Below are positions 1 to 11,360 of a stretch of DNA of 64,000 nucleotides, in pieces (positions within the stretch are counted from its first letter, which is position 1; each line of letters begins with the position of its first letter). Location of the stretch: NCBI GenBank assembly GCA_019802505.1, contig JAFMOC010000007.1, positions 5,762,501 to 5,826,500 of the forward strand. The letters run 5' to 3'. Under the pieces are notes generated by a model. The model did no database searches, was not told where the DNA came from, and saw nothing but the letters and a program-made list of their open reading frames with translations. The stretch is from Corydoras sp. C115 (lineage: Eukaryota; Chordata; Actinopteri; Siluriformes; Callichthyidae). Made by a program: the position numbers and the translations under genes.

Positions 1-163
1 CAACCTCCGTCCGACGCTAATACAGCCAGATTCACTAGAGTTGGATCTCCACCAGCTGCTGCCGCTGCTTTGTTTCATCATCAGCTGTAACAGCGGGAAA
101 TAACCTCACATCTCTACCCACCCGAAGCTAAGTTTATTTCTTATTTTATATATAAACTTTACA

Positions 164-1051
164 ATGGCACTTTCCCCTCTGGTTGCGTGCCCTCAGTGCA
201 GTATGTACAGACAGTCTTCCTCCGTCATTACTGATAATTCAGTCTGTGAGAAGTGTAGCCTAGTCCTTAGTCTGACGGAGAAGATTTCAGTGCTGGAAGA
301 GCGCATTCGGGTTTTAGAACAGGGCCATGTTAGTAAAGGTGTGTCAGGGACCAGTTTAGCCAGCCCGAATGCCACAGGATCAGGTCCTAAATCTCCGGCT
401 TTAGAGCCCTCGCAGCAGGGCGAGTGGGTGACGACCAGGCGACGTACACGTAGAACTGAGCATCACTCTTCTAGGATCCACGTGTCCAATCGGTTTTCCC
501 CACTCAGTGACTCACCCACTGAGAGACCGGTTGCTAAAAGTGCTCTGGTTATTGGCAACTCCCAGCTCAGACACGTGCGAATCGCCACCCCCTTAAAGAC
601 CCCAGCAACCATAGTCCGGTGCATTCCGGGGGCCAGGGCTCCAGACATCAGGGCGAACCTCAAAGTGCTGGCTAATGCTAAACGCTCATTCTCTAGAATA
701 GTTATCCACGTCGGCACTAATGACGTTCGTCTCAAGCAGTCAGAGATTACTAAGGCTAATGTTAAAGAGGTGTGTGGAACCGCTGCAATGATGTCTGATG
801 AAGTAGTTGTCTCTGGTCCCCTACCAATGAGGCGTGGCGGCGAAACCTACAGCAGGTTATGGTCACTACGTTGCTGGATGTCTAAGTGGTGCTCAGAAAA
901 CAACATTACCTTTATTGATAATTGGTCTACTTTTGAGGGAAGGCCTGGCCTTTTGAAATGGGACGGCATCCATCCTTCCCGGGAGGGTGCTGCGCTCATG
1001 TCACATAACATAGCCGATAGGGTTTTTTCTTCAGATAGGAATAAAAATTGA
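164..1051 (+). CDS. LINE ORF1 protein with SGNH-hydrolase (esterase) domain
   Basis: A 295-residue ORF1 protein, expected to bind LINE RNA in the ribonucleoprotein particle. The N-terminus has two CxxC pairs (C9/C12 and C28/C31), which could bind zinc, followed by a short leucine-rich coiled coil (about residues 33-53). A low-complexity basic stretch follows, then an SGNH-type esterase fold from about residue 127: block I reads IGNSQL, block III reads HVGTND and the terminal block reads DGIHPS. Block I has GNS where the family usually has GDS, but serine, the GTND asparagine and the Asp/His pair are all present. Esterase ORF1s are known in CR1/L2 elements. The frame is fully open, and ATG 164 is the first start after the 5' UTR. 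Confidence 0.85.
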   Translation: MALSPLVACPQCSMYRQSSSVITDNSVCEKCSLVLSLTEKISVLEERIRVLEQGHVSKGVSGTSLASPNATGSGPKSPALEPSQQGEWVTTRRRTRRTEHHSSRIHVSNRFSPLSDSPTERPVAKSALVIGNSQLRHVRIATPLKTPATIVRCIPGARAPDIRANLKVLANAKRSFSRIVIHVGTNDVRLKQSEITKANVKEVCGTAAMMSDEVVVSGPLPMRRGGETYSRLWSLRCWMSKWCSENNITFIDNWSTFEGRPGLLKWDGIHPSREGAALMSHNIADRVFSSDRNKN

Positions 1052-1204
1052 CATTTCAGAGCCAAGGCCAGGCAGCAGACAGAATGGCCTAACCAACTGC
1101 CTGCGAACTGCCAGGAGTCGTCACCCACAATAACTAGGTTCCATACCATTAAGACAGTTATCAAGTATCGCAGTGAGCAAAAAACAACAAAAAGAGTCCA
1201 AAAA

Positions 1205-2182
1205 GTGTGCCAAAAAAATCTCATTAATATCAATACAACCTCAAGTAATGTAAGAAACACTTTTAAGTTAAAACTTGGGTTATTAAACATTAGGTCACTG
1301 TCATCAAAATCAGCTCTAGTTCAAGAAATAATAACTGATAACTTTCTAAACGTCTTTTGTCTCACAGAGACCTGGATTAGGGCCAACGAATACCTAGCAT
1401 TAAATGATGCCTCTCCACCTGGTTATACTTATGCTCATAAACCACGTCTTAGTGGACGAGGAGGTGGAGTGGCTACGATCTATAAAGAAAACATAAATGT
1501 AACACTTAATAATAAGTATGAGTCAAAATCCTTCGAAGCTCTTGTACTCAACATAAGCAGTTCATCTTCATTGAAGAATAAATCCAATCTAATGCAACTT
1601 ATTACCATATACCACCCTCCCAGCCCATATACAGAGTTTATTAAAGAATTTGGTGAATTTCTCTCTAACATAGTAATCTCATCAGACAAGGCCTTAATAG
1701 TCGGTGACTTCAATGTTCACTTTGAAAACCCACTAGACTCATTTAAATTAGCCTTTGACTCCATCCTAGATTCCATGGGCATTACTCAAAGTGTAGTTGG
1801 TATAACACATCGCTGTAAACATACATTAGACTTAGTTTTATCATATGGTATTAACATTAATAATTTAACTATTGTTCCACTATGTGAGGTCATCTCCGAT
1901 CACTATTTGATAACCTACGATTTAGAAATTGATATTGATCCAGTCATTAAAACGCAATATGACATGAAGCGTACAATCATTCCCTCTACTGCTGTGTCAT
2001 TCCTACAACATTTACCCGAATTAAACATTAAACCAGCATCAGAACCCGATGAACTTGAAAACACAGCGGAACACCTTAAACACGTGTTTTCTGCAACCTT
2101 AGACAGTGTCGCTCCACTTAAACTAAAAAGGATTAAAGATAAAGACTCGTTCCATGGTTTAATGATCAAACACACGCCCTAA
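1205..2182 (+). pseudogene. LINE ORF2, N-terminal part: AP-like endonuclease
   Basis: First part of ORF2, encoding the endonuclease that nicks target DNA. Recognisable segments are LGLLNIRSLSSK near the start, FCLTETWI (catalytic Glu), GGGVATIY, VGDFNVHF and SDHYLITYDL (the terminal SDH motif). The 325-residue frame stops at 2182, within 20 nt of the next open frame at 2200, which continues the protein. A PWFND-type linker motif is readable in the other frame from about 2152, so a single-base indel near 2145-2152 explains the break. The true ORF2 start may be at 1205 or slightly upstream, because the intergenic start is not diagnostic. Confidence 0.82.
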
Positions 2183-2199
2183 AACAAGCCACTAGAACC

Positions 2200-4134
2200 A
2201 TGGAGCGTAAATGGAGACAAACTAAATTAGAGGTATTTAGGGTTGCATGGAAGGACAGTATGACTAAGTACAAACATGCACTCAATGCAGCGAAGACTAA
2301 ATATTATTCTGAATTAATAGAGAACAACAAAAACAACCAAAGATTTCTCTTTAGTACCATTGCCAAATTAACTCGAAGTGCTACTGAATCAGATTCACAG
2401 ATTCACTCACAGTTCAGCAGCAATGATTTCATGAATTTCTTTAGTGACAAAATTGAAAACATAAGACTTAAATCATCTAATGCATTGTGTAGCGTAACCA
2501 ATCAACCCTCAATGATTTCTGAAAAATCTAGTGGTAGAGAAAATAATATAGTACAAGAGTTAAATACCTTTAACCCCATATCTAAAAAAGAGCTTGTCTC
2601 ATTAATTACACAATCAAAGACAACATCCTGTATGTTAGACCCAATACCTACAAACCTGCTTAAAGACCTCCTACCAAATATTACAGAGCCTTTTATAAAC
2701 ATTATAAATTCATCACTTAAAATAGCATATTTCCCCAAACATCTGGAGTGTGCAGTCATTAAACCATTACTTAAAAAAACTAATTTAGATCCTCTAATAC
2801 TGTCCAACTATAGACCAATATCAAACCTTCCTTTTGTCTCTAAAATCCTAGAAAAAATAGTGTTCAACCAGCTGAATCGCCATCTTCTAGCTAATAATGT
2901 TCATGAAGTTTTTCAGTCAGGTTTTAGGTCTCATCATAGCACTGAGACAGCCTTAATTAAAGTCGTTAATGACTTATTAATGTCCTCGGATAATAACCAA
3001 ATCTCTTTTCTTGTATTATTAGATCTTAGTGCAGCCTTTGACACTATAGACCATAACATCTTAGTTGATAGATTAGAAAACACTGTGGGTGTTACAGGAT
3101 CTGCACTCCAGTGGTTTAAATCCTACCTGACAGATCGATATCAATTCACCTGTGTTAACAACCAATATTCTGATCTTGCTAAAGTTAAATATGGCGTCCC
3201 ACAAGGGTCAGTTCTGGGCCCACTCCTATTTGCATTATATATGCTTCCATTGGGATCAATTATTCGTAAACATGGAATCAGTTTCCACTCATATGCAGAT
3301 GATACACAGTTATATGTTTCAGCTAACCCTAATGATGGTTGTTCAGTCACTAAGCTCGAGGACCGTATCCAAGATATTAAAATATGGATGTCAAAAAACT
3401 TCCTACTGCTAAATTCTGATAAAACAGAGTTTCTGATAGTTGGACCCAAGGACAAAATTAACAAAGCTTCTAACACTATGTTAAACCTTGATAACTCTTT
3501 AATTAGACCCAGCTCATCTGTAAATAATCTCGGTGTCATTATTGATTCAGATCTCTCCTTTACAAAGCACATTAGCAATATTACTAGAATTGCATTTTTT
3601 CACCTTCGTAACATTTCGAAGCTACGAAACATCCTCTCCCTACAAGATGCAGAAAAACTAATTCATGCTTTTATTACCTCAAGGTTAGATTATTGTAATT
3701 CACTTCTGACAGGATGTTCTAATAAATCATTACATAAATTACAACTTGTGCAGAATGCTGCAGCTAGAGTTTTAACTAAAACACGAAAGTTTGATCATAT
3801 CAGTCCTGTGTTATCAAACCTGCACTGGCTACCAGTTAAGTTTTGTATCGAGTACAAAATTTTATTAATAACATATAAAATTCTACATAATCAGGCTCCA
3901 CAGTATCTGAGTGAGCTGATTCAAGCATACAAGCCAACACGTGAGCTCCGATCTCAAGGTGCTGGTCTACTCTTAGCTCCTAGAATAAATAAAATTACTG
4001 CTGGTGGAAGAGCGTTCTCCCACAAGGCTCCTCAACTTTGGAATAGCCTTCCAGTTACTGTTCGTGATTCTGAATCACTATTAATCTTTAAAAATAAATT
4101 AAAAACACATTTATTTAATCTTGCGTTTAACTAA
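2200..4134 (+). pseudogene. LINE ORF2, C-terminal part: reverse transcriptase
   Basis: Second part of the broken ORF2, 644 residues open to the stop at 4134. It holds a complete non-LTR reverse transcriptase: NYRPISNLPFVSKILEK, QSGFRSHHSTETAL, LLDLSAAFDTIDH (first catalytic Asp), YGVPQGSVLGPLLF, SYADDTQLY (catalytic YADD) and NNLGVIIDSDLSF. The C-terminus has the LWNSLP...FKNKLKTHLF segment usual for L2/CR1 relatives. There is no RNase H domain. Apart from the frameshift before 2200 the frame is undamaged, which suggests a fairly recent insertion. The ATG at 2200 is only the first Met after the break, not a real start. Confidence 0.88.
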
Positions 4135-4828
4135 TCCCCTGTAGATAAAGATGTAGATCTCAGACTTGGCTGTGTTGGGGGGTAATCTCTGATCAGTGTA
4201 TGCTGTCGTTTCACCTCTTCACCCACCTCATCATTAATGGGGGGGTGTGGCGCTGAAATGATGCTGTTCCGGGGCGCCATCTCAACTATGTAGAGTCTGC
4301 AGTATCTGCCTCTTTTAGTTATGCTGCTCTAGTCAGTGATGCCGGAGTCACATGCTTCACTGTGTCAATTAATTACTTATTAATTAAATGCCGTGCTTTA
4401 TTATTAGCTTTAACTGCCTTCCTTGTCTGTTTCTTTTGAGGTGTGACTGGCTTCCTGGAGACCTTCATCCATGGCTCTGCTGACTAATACTGTATGGAAC
4501 CTGACAAGGCGGTCCTGCAGGACGCCCCCTAATGGACTCACATATAGTTTTACAGTTGTTAGTTTTTCCATTTGTTTAATATCTGTACATAGCTGTCCTA
4601 CACTGTTGTTGCTGCCTGGCCGCTCAAGGAGGATGAGTCCCCCACTGAGTCTTGGGCTCAAGGTTTCTTCCTTAAATAACAACATAAAAGGGAGTTTTTT
4701 CTTGCCACTGTCGCTTCGGCTTGCTCTTTGGGGGTTTAAAGGCTTTTCATTCTGTAAAGCTGCTTTGTGACAATGTACTGCTGTAAAAAGCGCTATATAA
4801 ATAAATAACTTGAACTTGAACTTGAACT
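4135..4828 (+). other. LINE 3' UTR and 3' tail
   Basis: Non-coding 3' region of the LINE. The last about 90 bases run from a GCTGCTTTGTGACAATG-type segment through an AAAAAGCGCTATATAAATAA segment to three TTGAAC-like units. This is a common fish LINE/SINE 3' end, where the hairpin and short tail repeats are recognised by the reverse transcriptase. Confidence 0.75.
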
Positions 4829-4903
4829 ATATTTAGACCCAAGTTATTTAGACCCAGCTAAACAGAAGGAATTTCTTTATATCACTACTTTAGGGTAGTG
4901 TGG

Positions 4904-4997
<94 letters not shown>

Positions 4998-5456
4998 TCT
5001 GATATTTTAGCCTTTAGTCACTGCTTTTGTCCTGATTTCCTCATATGTATTTATTTTTATTTATGATTCCCCCTTATTTTTCCTGCATGTGATACATACT
5101 AATTTTGCCCAGCAGGTCTAACCAGCTAACACACATTTTCATGCTCCAAGAGAGACTGGCAGTAGTTTAAACAGAGTTAGTGGTATGAAGCATTCTCGCT
5201 CATGGCTTCCTGCTCAAACATTGAGCACTATAGTGGGAATTCACAAAGCTCAGTGCTCCCAGGCATCTTTAACATTTAACCTTACTTTTTAGTGAATATG
5301 CTCCAGTGTGCAACACTACACACTAAATATTCCCCTAAAACCCTAATTTCCAAAATCCAAGTGCTTTAATTTGCTCTAATTTCCAAGTGCTTTCTCATTA
5401 TGTCAAATTGTCATTGTTATTTGGTGTCAGGCTTTTAGAAAACATTTTAAAACTCA

Positions 5457-5496
<40 letters not shown>

Positions 5497-5565
5497 AAAC
5501 AACATTTTCCAACTTTTTTTATTTTATAAACTTTATTTTATTCAAATAAAGACAGCACTAACTAT
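4829..5565. other. Spacer with AT and CA microsatellites
   Basis: No gene seen. It contains an uninterrupted (AT)n of about 88 bp at 4905-4992 and a (CA)n at about 5471-5496. The rest is AT-rich sequence I cannot assign. Confidence 0.6.
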
Positions 5566-6436
5566 TATGGCAAGCCGTTTTAACATTTAATAAGTAGCGG
5601 TAATGGCAATTATAGATATCTAAAATTATATTTTTACTAGTTACAATTACAAGCCGATATCCATAATGTCATTTTGACTAGTAACAATTGTAATTAAATA
5701 TATCTACAATTCATTTCTTACTAGTAACAATGTTCATTCTTGATATCAACAATTCAATTTCCACTAGTAAAAATGTTCATTGTAGATATCAACAATTCAA
5801 TTTCTACTAGTGGAAATGTTCATTTTAGATATCTCGAATTGTTCTCACATTATAGTAATTTCAGATATTTAAAACTCAATTCTTACTAGTAAAAATTTAA
5901 TTACTGATATGTTGGGCCTGGAATTGTAACTAGTAAAAATATAATTTCAGATATCTGAAATTACATTTCAGATATCTAAAACTGCATTTCAGATATCTGA
6001 AATGGCAGTTTTTACTAGTGAAAATTATGTTGTTACTATTAACAATTGTATTTAAGATATCTACAATTCCTTTTATAACTAGAAAGAATTGAATTGCAGA
6101 TATCAAAAAATGAGTTTCCACTAGTAAAATTGAAATCGTTTTAACATGTAAGAACTGATATGCAAATGAGGGTACATATCCGAAACTAATATGCAAATTA
6201 GGGCACATATCCGAAATTACATTTTAACATGTAACAACTCATATGCAAATGAGGGTACATATCCGAAACTAATATGCAAATTAAGGCGAAAGCCAAACAA
6301 TGGCTTTGTGTTCTGACTCTGACGTCAATATGCAAATTACGCGGTTGACGTCATCTCCCATCGACCGAAACCACAGAAATAAAAACGCAACAAAATCCAA
6401 ACGGAGGCTAGTTTGGGCGCGGTTTAATTGATTTTA

Positions 6437-6474
<38 letters not shown>

Positions 6475-6960
6475 TCCGTTACAGTTATACACTCATTGAA
6501 TAATGCTACCTTTAGTAAATAAACGGTAGTGTCTCGGCAGTTATATATACACAGTAGTGTATATACACAAAAGATGTTTAAATATAAAAAAGTAAGAATT
6601 GTTGATGCAATCATTTTCTCTAGTATGTTTTACAGAAGCAGCGTGTTTACGGCGCACCTGGCGCTTGCTGGGGCTGTATATGTCCGTTGCATACTCACCA
6701 ACATGCTCTATGAATGAATTATTGTGTATGTTGTACAGTTAAATTTGTGTGTACAGACAGAGACAGACAGACAGATAGATTGTTAGCAATTCTGTTGTAT
6801 TCTTGTGACCACTTGCTCCGCCATGTTACACTTTTATTCTGAAACAACATTATTGTAAAATCCGACAAATGGCTTAATGGCCCACCCCCATATCCGAAAT
6901 AAACATGCAAATGAGAGCACATATTTGAAACGAACATGCAAATGAGAGCACATATCCGAA
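5566..6960 (+). mobile_element. Palindrome-array DNA element, copy A
   Basis: Starts with the terminal motif TATGGCAAGCCGTTTTAACA, which recurs in direct orientation at 6961, 6987 and 43763 and inverted at 12081-12106. From about 5610 to 6130 the sequence alternates GATATC (about ten) and ACTAGT (about nine) hexamers every 20-50 bp in AT-rich DNA, often set in longer palindromes. Then come repeated ATGCAAAT octamers alternating with CATATCCGAAA, two TGACGTCA sites, an (ATT)n tract (about 6436-6471) and a unique segment that recurs at 7720-8010 and 11361-11765. It has no coding capacity. It is probably a non-autonomous DNA transposon; the family is not recognised. Confidence 0.6.
6158..6353 (+). 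promoter_or_regulatory. Octamer and CRE cluster in copy A
   Basis: Five ATGCAAAT octamers (the consensus bound by POU/Oct factors) lie within 200 bp. The last (6330-6337) sits between two perfect TGACGTCA palindromes (6320-6327 and 6346-6353), the consensus for CREB/ATF. The same CRE-octamer-CRE block is preserved in copy B (7630-7663). Binding or function in vivo is not shown by sequence. Confidence 0.45.
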
Positions 6961-7732
6961 TATGGCAAGCCGTTTTAACATTTAAATATGGCAAGCCGTT
7001 TTAACATTTAAATGGTAATTGTTGATATCTGAAATAGAACACGACATTTTTACTAGTAACAATTCCATTTGAACATGTGAAAATGCAATTGTAGATATCT
7101 GAAATTGTTATTCTTACTTGTTACAAGAGAATTTCAGATATCAACAATTAAATTAATGATATCTGTAAGCCGAATTTTCACTAGTTAAAATGTCATTTCT
7201 ACATGTAAAAATATGTATCGTAACATGTAAAAATTGTATTATAGATATCTTAAATTAAATTACTGATATCTGGTCCTGGAATTGTAACTAGTGGAAATGT
7301 AATTTCAGATATCTGAAATGTCAGTTTTTACTAGTGAAAATTATGTTGTTACTATTAACAATTGTATTTAAGATATCTACAATTCCTTTTATAACTAGTA
7401 AAAATTTAATTGCAGATATCAAAAAATCAGTTTCCACTAGTAAAAATGAAAACGCTGTTTTAACATGTAAGAACTAATATACTAACATATCCGAAACTAA
7501 TATTCAAATTAGGGCACATATCCGAAATTACATTTTAACATGTACCAACTCATATGCAAATGAGCGTACATATCCGAAACTAATATGCAAATTTAGTCGA
7601 AAGCCGACCAATGTTTTGTGTTCTGACTCTGACGTCAATATGCAAATTACGCGGTTGACGTCATCTCCCATCGACCGAAACCACAGAAATGAAAACGCAA
7701 CAAAATCCAAACGGAGGTTTAATTGATATTGA

Positions 7733-7775
<43 letters not shown>

Positions 7776-8010
7776 ATATTCCGTTACAGTTATACACTCA
7801 TTGAATAATGCTACCTTTAGTAAATAAACGGTAGCGCCTCGGGAGTTATATAAACACAGTAGTATATACACAAAACATATTTGTGTAAAACATATAATAA
7901 TGTAAGAATTGTTGATGCAATCATTTTCTCTAGTATGTTTCATAGAAGCAGCGTGTTTACGGCGCACCTGGCGTTTGCTTTATGTCCGTTGCATGCTGCA
8001 TGTTGTACAG
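6961..8010 (+). mobile_element. Palindrome-array DNA element, copy B left part
   Basis: Begins with two tandem copies of the 26-bp terminal sequence (6961 and 6987). A GATATC/ACTAGT/ACATGT array follows; 7010-7250 is a near-identical direct repeat of 11766-11999. From about 7250 it matches copy A from about 5894, including octamers, the CRE pair, (ATT)n (7733-7773) and the segment ending near 8010. Later insertions (8157-11360) separate it from its right end. Confidence 0.55.
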
Positions 8011-8156
8011 TTAAATTTATTTTAAATAAATCCTGATTATAATTCCCATTCGTTTATAGTTTTTATTTATTTTTAGTCCCTGTTTAGAGTATTACTTTTA
8101 GAAATAGCTATTTTATATACAGCACAACCCGACGCCAGGACGCACATAATGAATAA

Positions 8157-8378
8157 TGATTAAATTTACATTTACATTTACATTTGGTCATTTATTGGAC
8201 GCTTTTATCCAAAGCGACTTACAAGGTGAGCACAGGGTTAATCACAACATCCCTGGAGCAATGAGGGTTAAGGGTCTTGCTCAAGGACCCACATTGGTAA
8301 CTTCAGTGGACCTGGGATTTGAACCGCCAACCTTCAGATTGATAGCCCAACGCCCTAACCACTGAGCTACCACGCCCA
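8157..8378 (-). mobile_element. tRNA-derived SINE (family 2), minus strand
   Basis: Read on the minus strand, the head is tRNA-like: box A TAGCTCAGTGGTTAGGG and box B GGTTCAAATCC. The body then runs to a (TTTACA)-type tail at the left end. Parts of the same family recur at 57973-58030 and 63026-63084. This is a retroposon and not a functional tRNA gene. Confidence 0.7.
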
Positions 8379-8768
8379 CTTTTAAGTGCTGATTAAGTGC
8401 TGTTTTAGTACATAATTTATTTGAAAACCTGCTTTCTGTTCTGGAGCCTGAAAGTTGGTATTTAAATTCAGGGCTTGGATTTTCTGTGACGAATTATCGT
8501 ATCAATAGCAGCACCATAACTTGAGGATTGACGCGCACACGCGCATGGCATAAAATTATGCGGCTTTATCCAAAGTAGGGTGTAGAATCGATTACCATTT
8601 GGCTAAATAGAACAACAACTCAATACAATGAGTTAATTGCGTATACACGTATTACCGAAAGTGTAATAAACAAGATGTTAAAACCTGCGTAGCAACAATT
8701 TATTTTCCATTTTATATCAGTGGAGCCATGTACTATTCTTACCACGACTAACATACACGCACACGCAC

Positions 8769-8825
<57 letters not shown>

Positions 8826-8833
8826 CAGTATCT

Positions 8834-8868
<35 letters not shown>
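8769..8868. repeat. (ATCT)n and (GA)n microsatellites
   Basis: A pure ATCT tetranucleotide run (about 8770-8824) is followed after a short break by a GA dinucleotide run (about 8838-8868). Confidence 0.95.
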
Positions 8869-8871
<3 letters not shown>

Positions 8872-9240
8872 ATGTGCAAAAGTTTTAGGCAGATGTGAAA
8901 AAATGCTGTAAACTAAGAATGCTTTCAAAAATATAAATAATTAATTTTTTTTAAATCAATTTGCAAAATGCAAAGTGAGTGACCCCAAGCATACAGCCAA
9001 TATCATGAATAAATATCTACAGCATAAAGAAGAAGAAGAAAAAGAAGAAGAAGAAATCCTTGAAGTGATGGTATGGCCCCCACAGAGCCCTGATCTCAAC
9101 ATCATCGAGTCTGTCTGGGATTACATGAAGAGACAGAATAACTATTAAATAAACTATTAACACTTCCATTTTTAAAGCATTCATAGTTTACAGCATTTAT
9201 TTATTTGCACCTGCCTAAAACTTCTGTACATTACAGTATT
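8869..9240 (+). pseudogene. Internally deleted Tc1/mariner relic
   Basis: The left end reads as a Tc1-type terminal repeat (GTGCAAAAGTTTTAGGCAG) and the right end carries its inverse (CTGCCTAAAACTTCTGTACA). Between them only short pieces of transposase remain, notably SPDLNIIESVWDYMK (9090-9130), the region around the third catalytic residue. The central part, with the helix-turn-helix and first aspartates, is lost. It is a dead copy, unrelated in its ends to the intact element at 50.9 kb. Confidence 0.7.
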
Positions 9241-9261
9241 ATATATATAAACACCTATAAT

Positions 9262-9610
9262 ATAGGGCGGCACGGTGGCTTAGTGGTTAGCACGTTCGCC
9301 TCTTAGCGCTAGGGATTCACGGTTCGAATCCCCATCTGGGTGGAGTTTCTATGTTCTCCCCGTGTCTGCGTGAGTTTCCTCCGGGTTCTCCGGTTTCCTC
9401 CCACAGTCCAAAAACATGGATCAAGTCAATTGAATTCTCAAAATTGCCCCATATAGAGTGTGTTTGTGTGAGTGAGTGTGTTCCCAGCGATGGATTGGCG
9501 CCCTGTCCTGGGTCTATCTGCCCAGCACCCGAGACGTTCTCCCCTGGATGGGCATGGGGAACCCCACCGCGAACCTAATAGAGGATAAAGCGGGAGATAA
9601 TGAATGAATG
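9262..9610 (+). mobile_element. HE1-like tRNA-derived SINE (family 1)
   Basis: The tRNA-like head has box A (TGGCTTAGTGGTTAGCACG) and box B (GGTTCGAATCC), followed by the body with TTCTCCCCGTGTCTGCG and TGGCGCCCTGTCCTGGG, and an (AATG)n tail. A perfect 12-bp target duplication AACACCTATAAT flanks it (9250-9261 and 9611-9622), fixing both ends. Confidence 0.85.
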
Positions 9611-9627
9611 AACACCTATAATTTTAG

Positions 9628-10100
9628 TGTGGGAGGTTTCACGGCTAAATTGGACCACCCTTGTGGCCAATCTTCATTAATTCACCAGTAAGAGCAGAGT
9701 GTGAAGGTTCAATTAGCAGGGTAAGAGCACAGCTTTGCTTAAAATATTGCAATGCACACAACATGGGTGACATGCCAAAGTTCAAAAGAGGGCAAATTGG
9801 TGCAGGTCTTGCTGGCGTATCTGTGACCAAGACAGAAAGACACCAGCTCTAAATATTATTCAGCCACTTTGGGGTGTTTTGGAGGAACGAGTCAGGAAAC
9901 ATTTAACTCCACCAGCATCACATAGTGACCTGGCCACTATACTGCAAGAAGCATGGCTTATAATCCCTCTGACCAATGTGCAGGACTTTCATATGTCATT
10001 CCTAAGACAATTTGAAACTGCATTGGCCACAAAAGGAGGCCCTACACCATACTAATAAATTATTGTGTTTCAGTTTCATTGTCCAACCTCTGTATATATA
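9628..10100 (+). pseudogene. Second Tc1-like transposase relic
   Basis: Degenerate transposon. Around 9774-9835 a frame reads MPKFKRGQIGAGLAGVSVTKT, like the N-terminal helix-turn-helix region. After a deletion, 9843-10010 reads as a transposase C-terminus (for example IIQPLWGVLEERVRKH). The ends TAAATTGGACCACC and GTTTCATTGTCCAACCTC are candidate terminal repeats. The frame is broken and the catalytic core is missing. Confidence 0.6.
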
Positions 10101-10940
10101 CAGTCAAGTGAAACAATTAGGCCACCATATTAAAGTCAGCTCTTTATTAAGAAATGTTCACATATCAATGCCCAATCTTGTTTTTGTATATTTATGAAAA
10201 AAAAAGTTATTGAATTGAATTAAATTAAATTAAACAACCAAAATTAGCATTGTTTTACTCATAAAACAAAAGTTCTGAACAAAAATGCATATTATAATGG
10301 AGGAAAATTTTAGGACACTCTACCCTCTAATAACTAGTGTTGCCCCCCTTTGGGCACTTCAGTAAGACACTTCTTGTGGCCAACTACCCTCTGACATTGA
10401 TTTGAAGAAAGTTTGCCCCACAATTCAATGCAGAATTCTTTTAGCTGTTAGAAATTTGAGGGGATTATTGCATGTAAAGCTTGTTTTAAATCACTGCACA
10501 GCATCTCAGTTTAATTAAGATCTGGACTTTGACTGGGCCATTCCAGGACTCTCCACTTCTTAGGTTTTAGCCAGTCCTTGGTCGATTTACTGGTATGCTT
10601 TGGGTCATTGTCATGTTGCCAGACCTGAGCATGTTCGCAGTTGTTTTGAATGTCCTCTACTTGGTGGAATGGCTTATGTAAAAAGATTTTTTTTTTGACA
10701 TCTTTTTAATCCACCCACCAGATGCATAAACAGCCACATTCGTCTTTTTGAGGACCTCAGGCAATCTCTTTGGATCTCACCATGGTGCTCATTCTTACTT
10801 CAACAGTCAGTGACACACCAAACTAAATTTCTGAGTTTTAAATTGTGCAAGCCAATGCTGGCTAATGATGTTCTGATCATGTGCACCTGATATGATACAC
10901 CTGTTTGTGATCTTAAATACTTTAAGTGAGTCAATATATA
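10101..10940 (-). pseudogene. Decayed DNA transposon, probably Tc1-like, minus strand
   Basis: The left part has TCAAGTGAAACAATTAGGCC with a long AT-rich arm. Read on the minus strand, 10340-10790 contains degenerate transposase-like coding sequence with no usable frame. I place it with DNA transposons by its texture and its position in a nest of Tc1 relics. The family assignment is weak. Confidence 0.4.
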
Positions 10941-11018
10941 GTACCTAATTAGTGACCTAATTTAGCAGAAATTGGATTCATTTTTGAATTACATTTTACA
11001 TAAAGTTGTCAAAAGGCA

Positions 11019-11345
<327 letters not shown>

Positions 11346-11360
11346 CACACACACACACAT

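Larger units (their letters stand above)
1..4828 (+). mobile_element. L2-like non-LTR retrotransposon (LINE), near full length
   Basis: Two-ORF LINE: ORF1 (164-1051) with an esterase domain, then an ORF2 with AP-type endonuclease and reverse transcriptase split by one frameshift near 2150, then a 3' UTR ending in tandem TTGAAC-type units (about 4806-4828). The esterase-type ORF1 and this 3' end are known from the L2/CR1 branch of fish LINEs. The 5' end lies at or before the left window edge, so the true start is not visible. It runs in the same direction as the CSMD exon at 14 kb and would be intronic to it. I am sure of LINE, less sure of the exact clade. Confidence 0.88.

Noticed and set aside
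4905..4992. Possible CRISPR or satellite array
   Set aside because: Simple (AT)n microsatellite; no spacer structure anywhere in the window.
9270..9345. tRNA-like sequence with box A and box B
   Set aside because: It is the head of a dispersed SINE with a target duplication, and does not form a complete tRNA with an acceptor stem.
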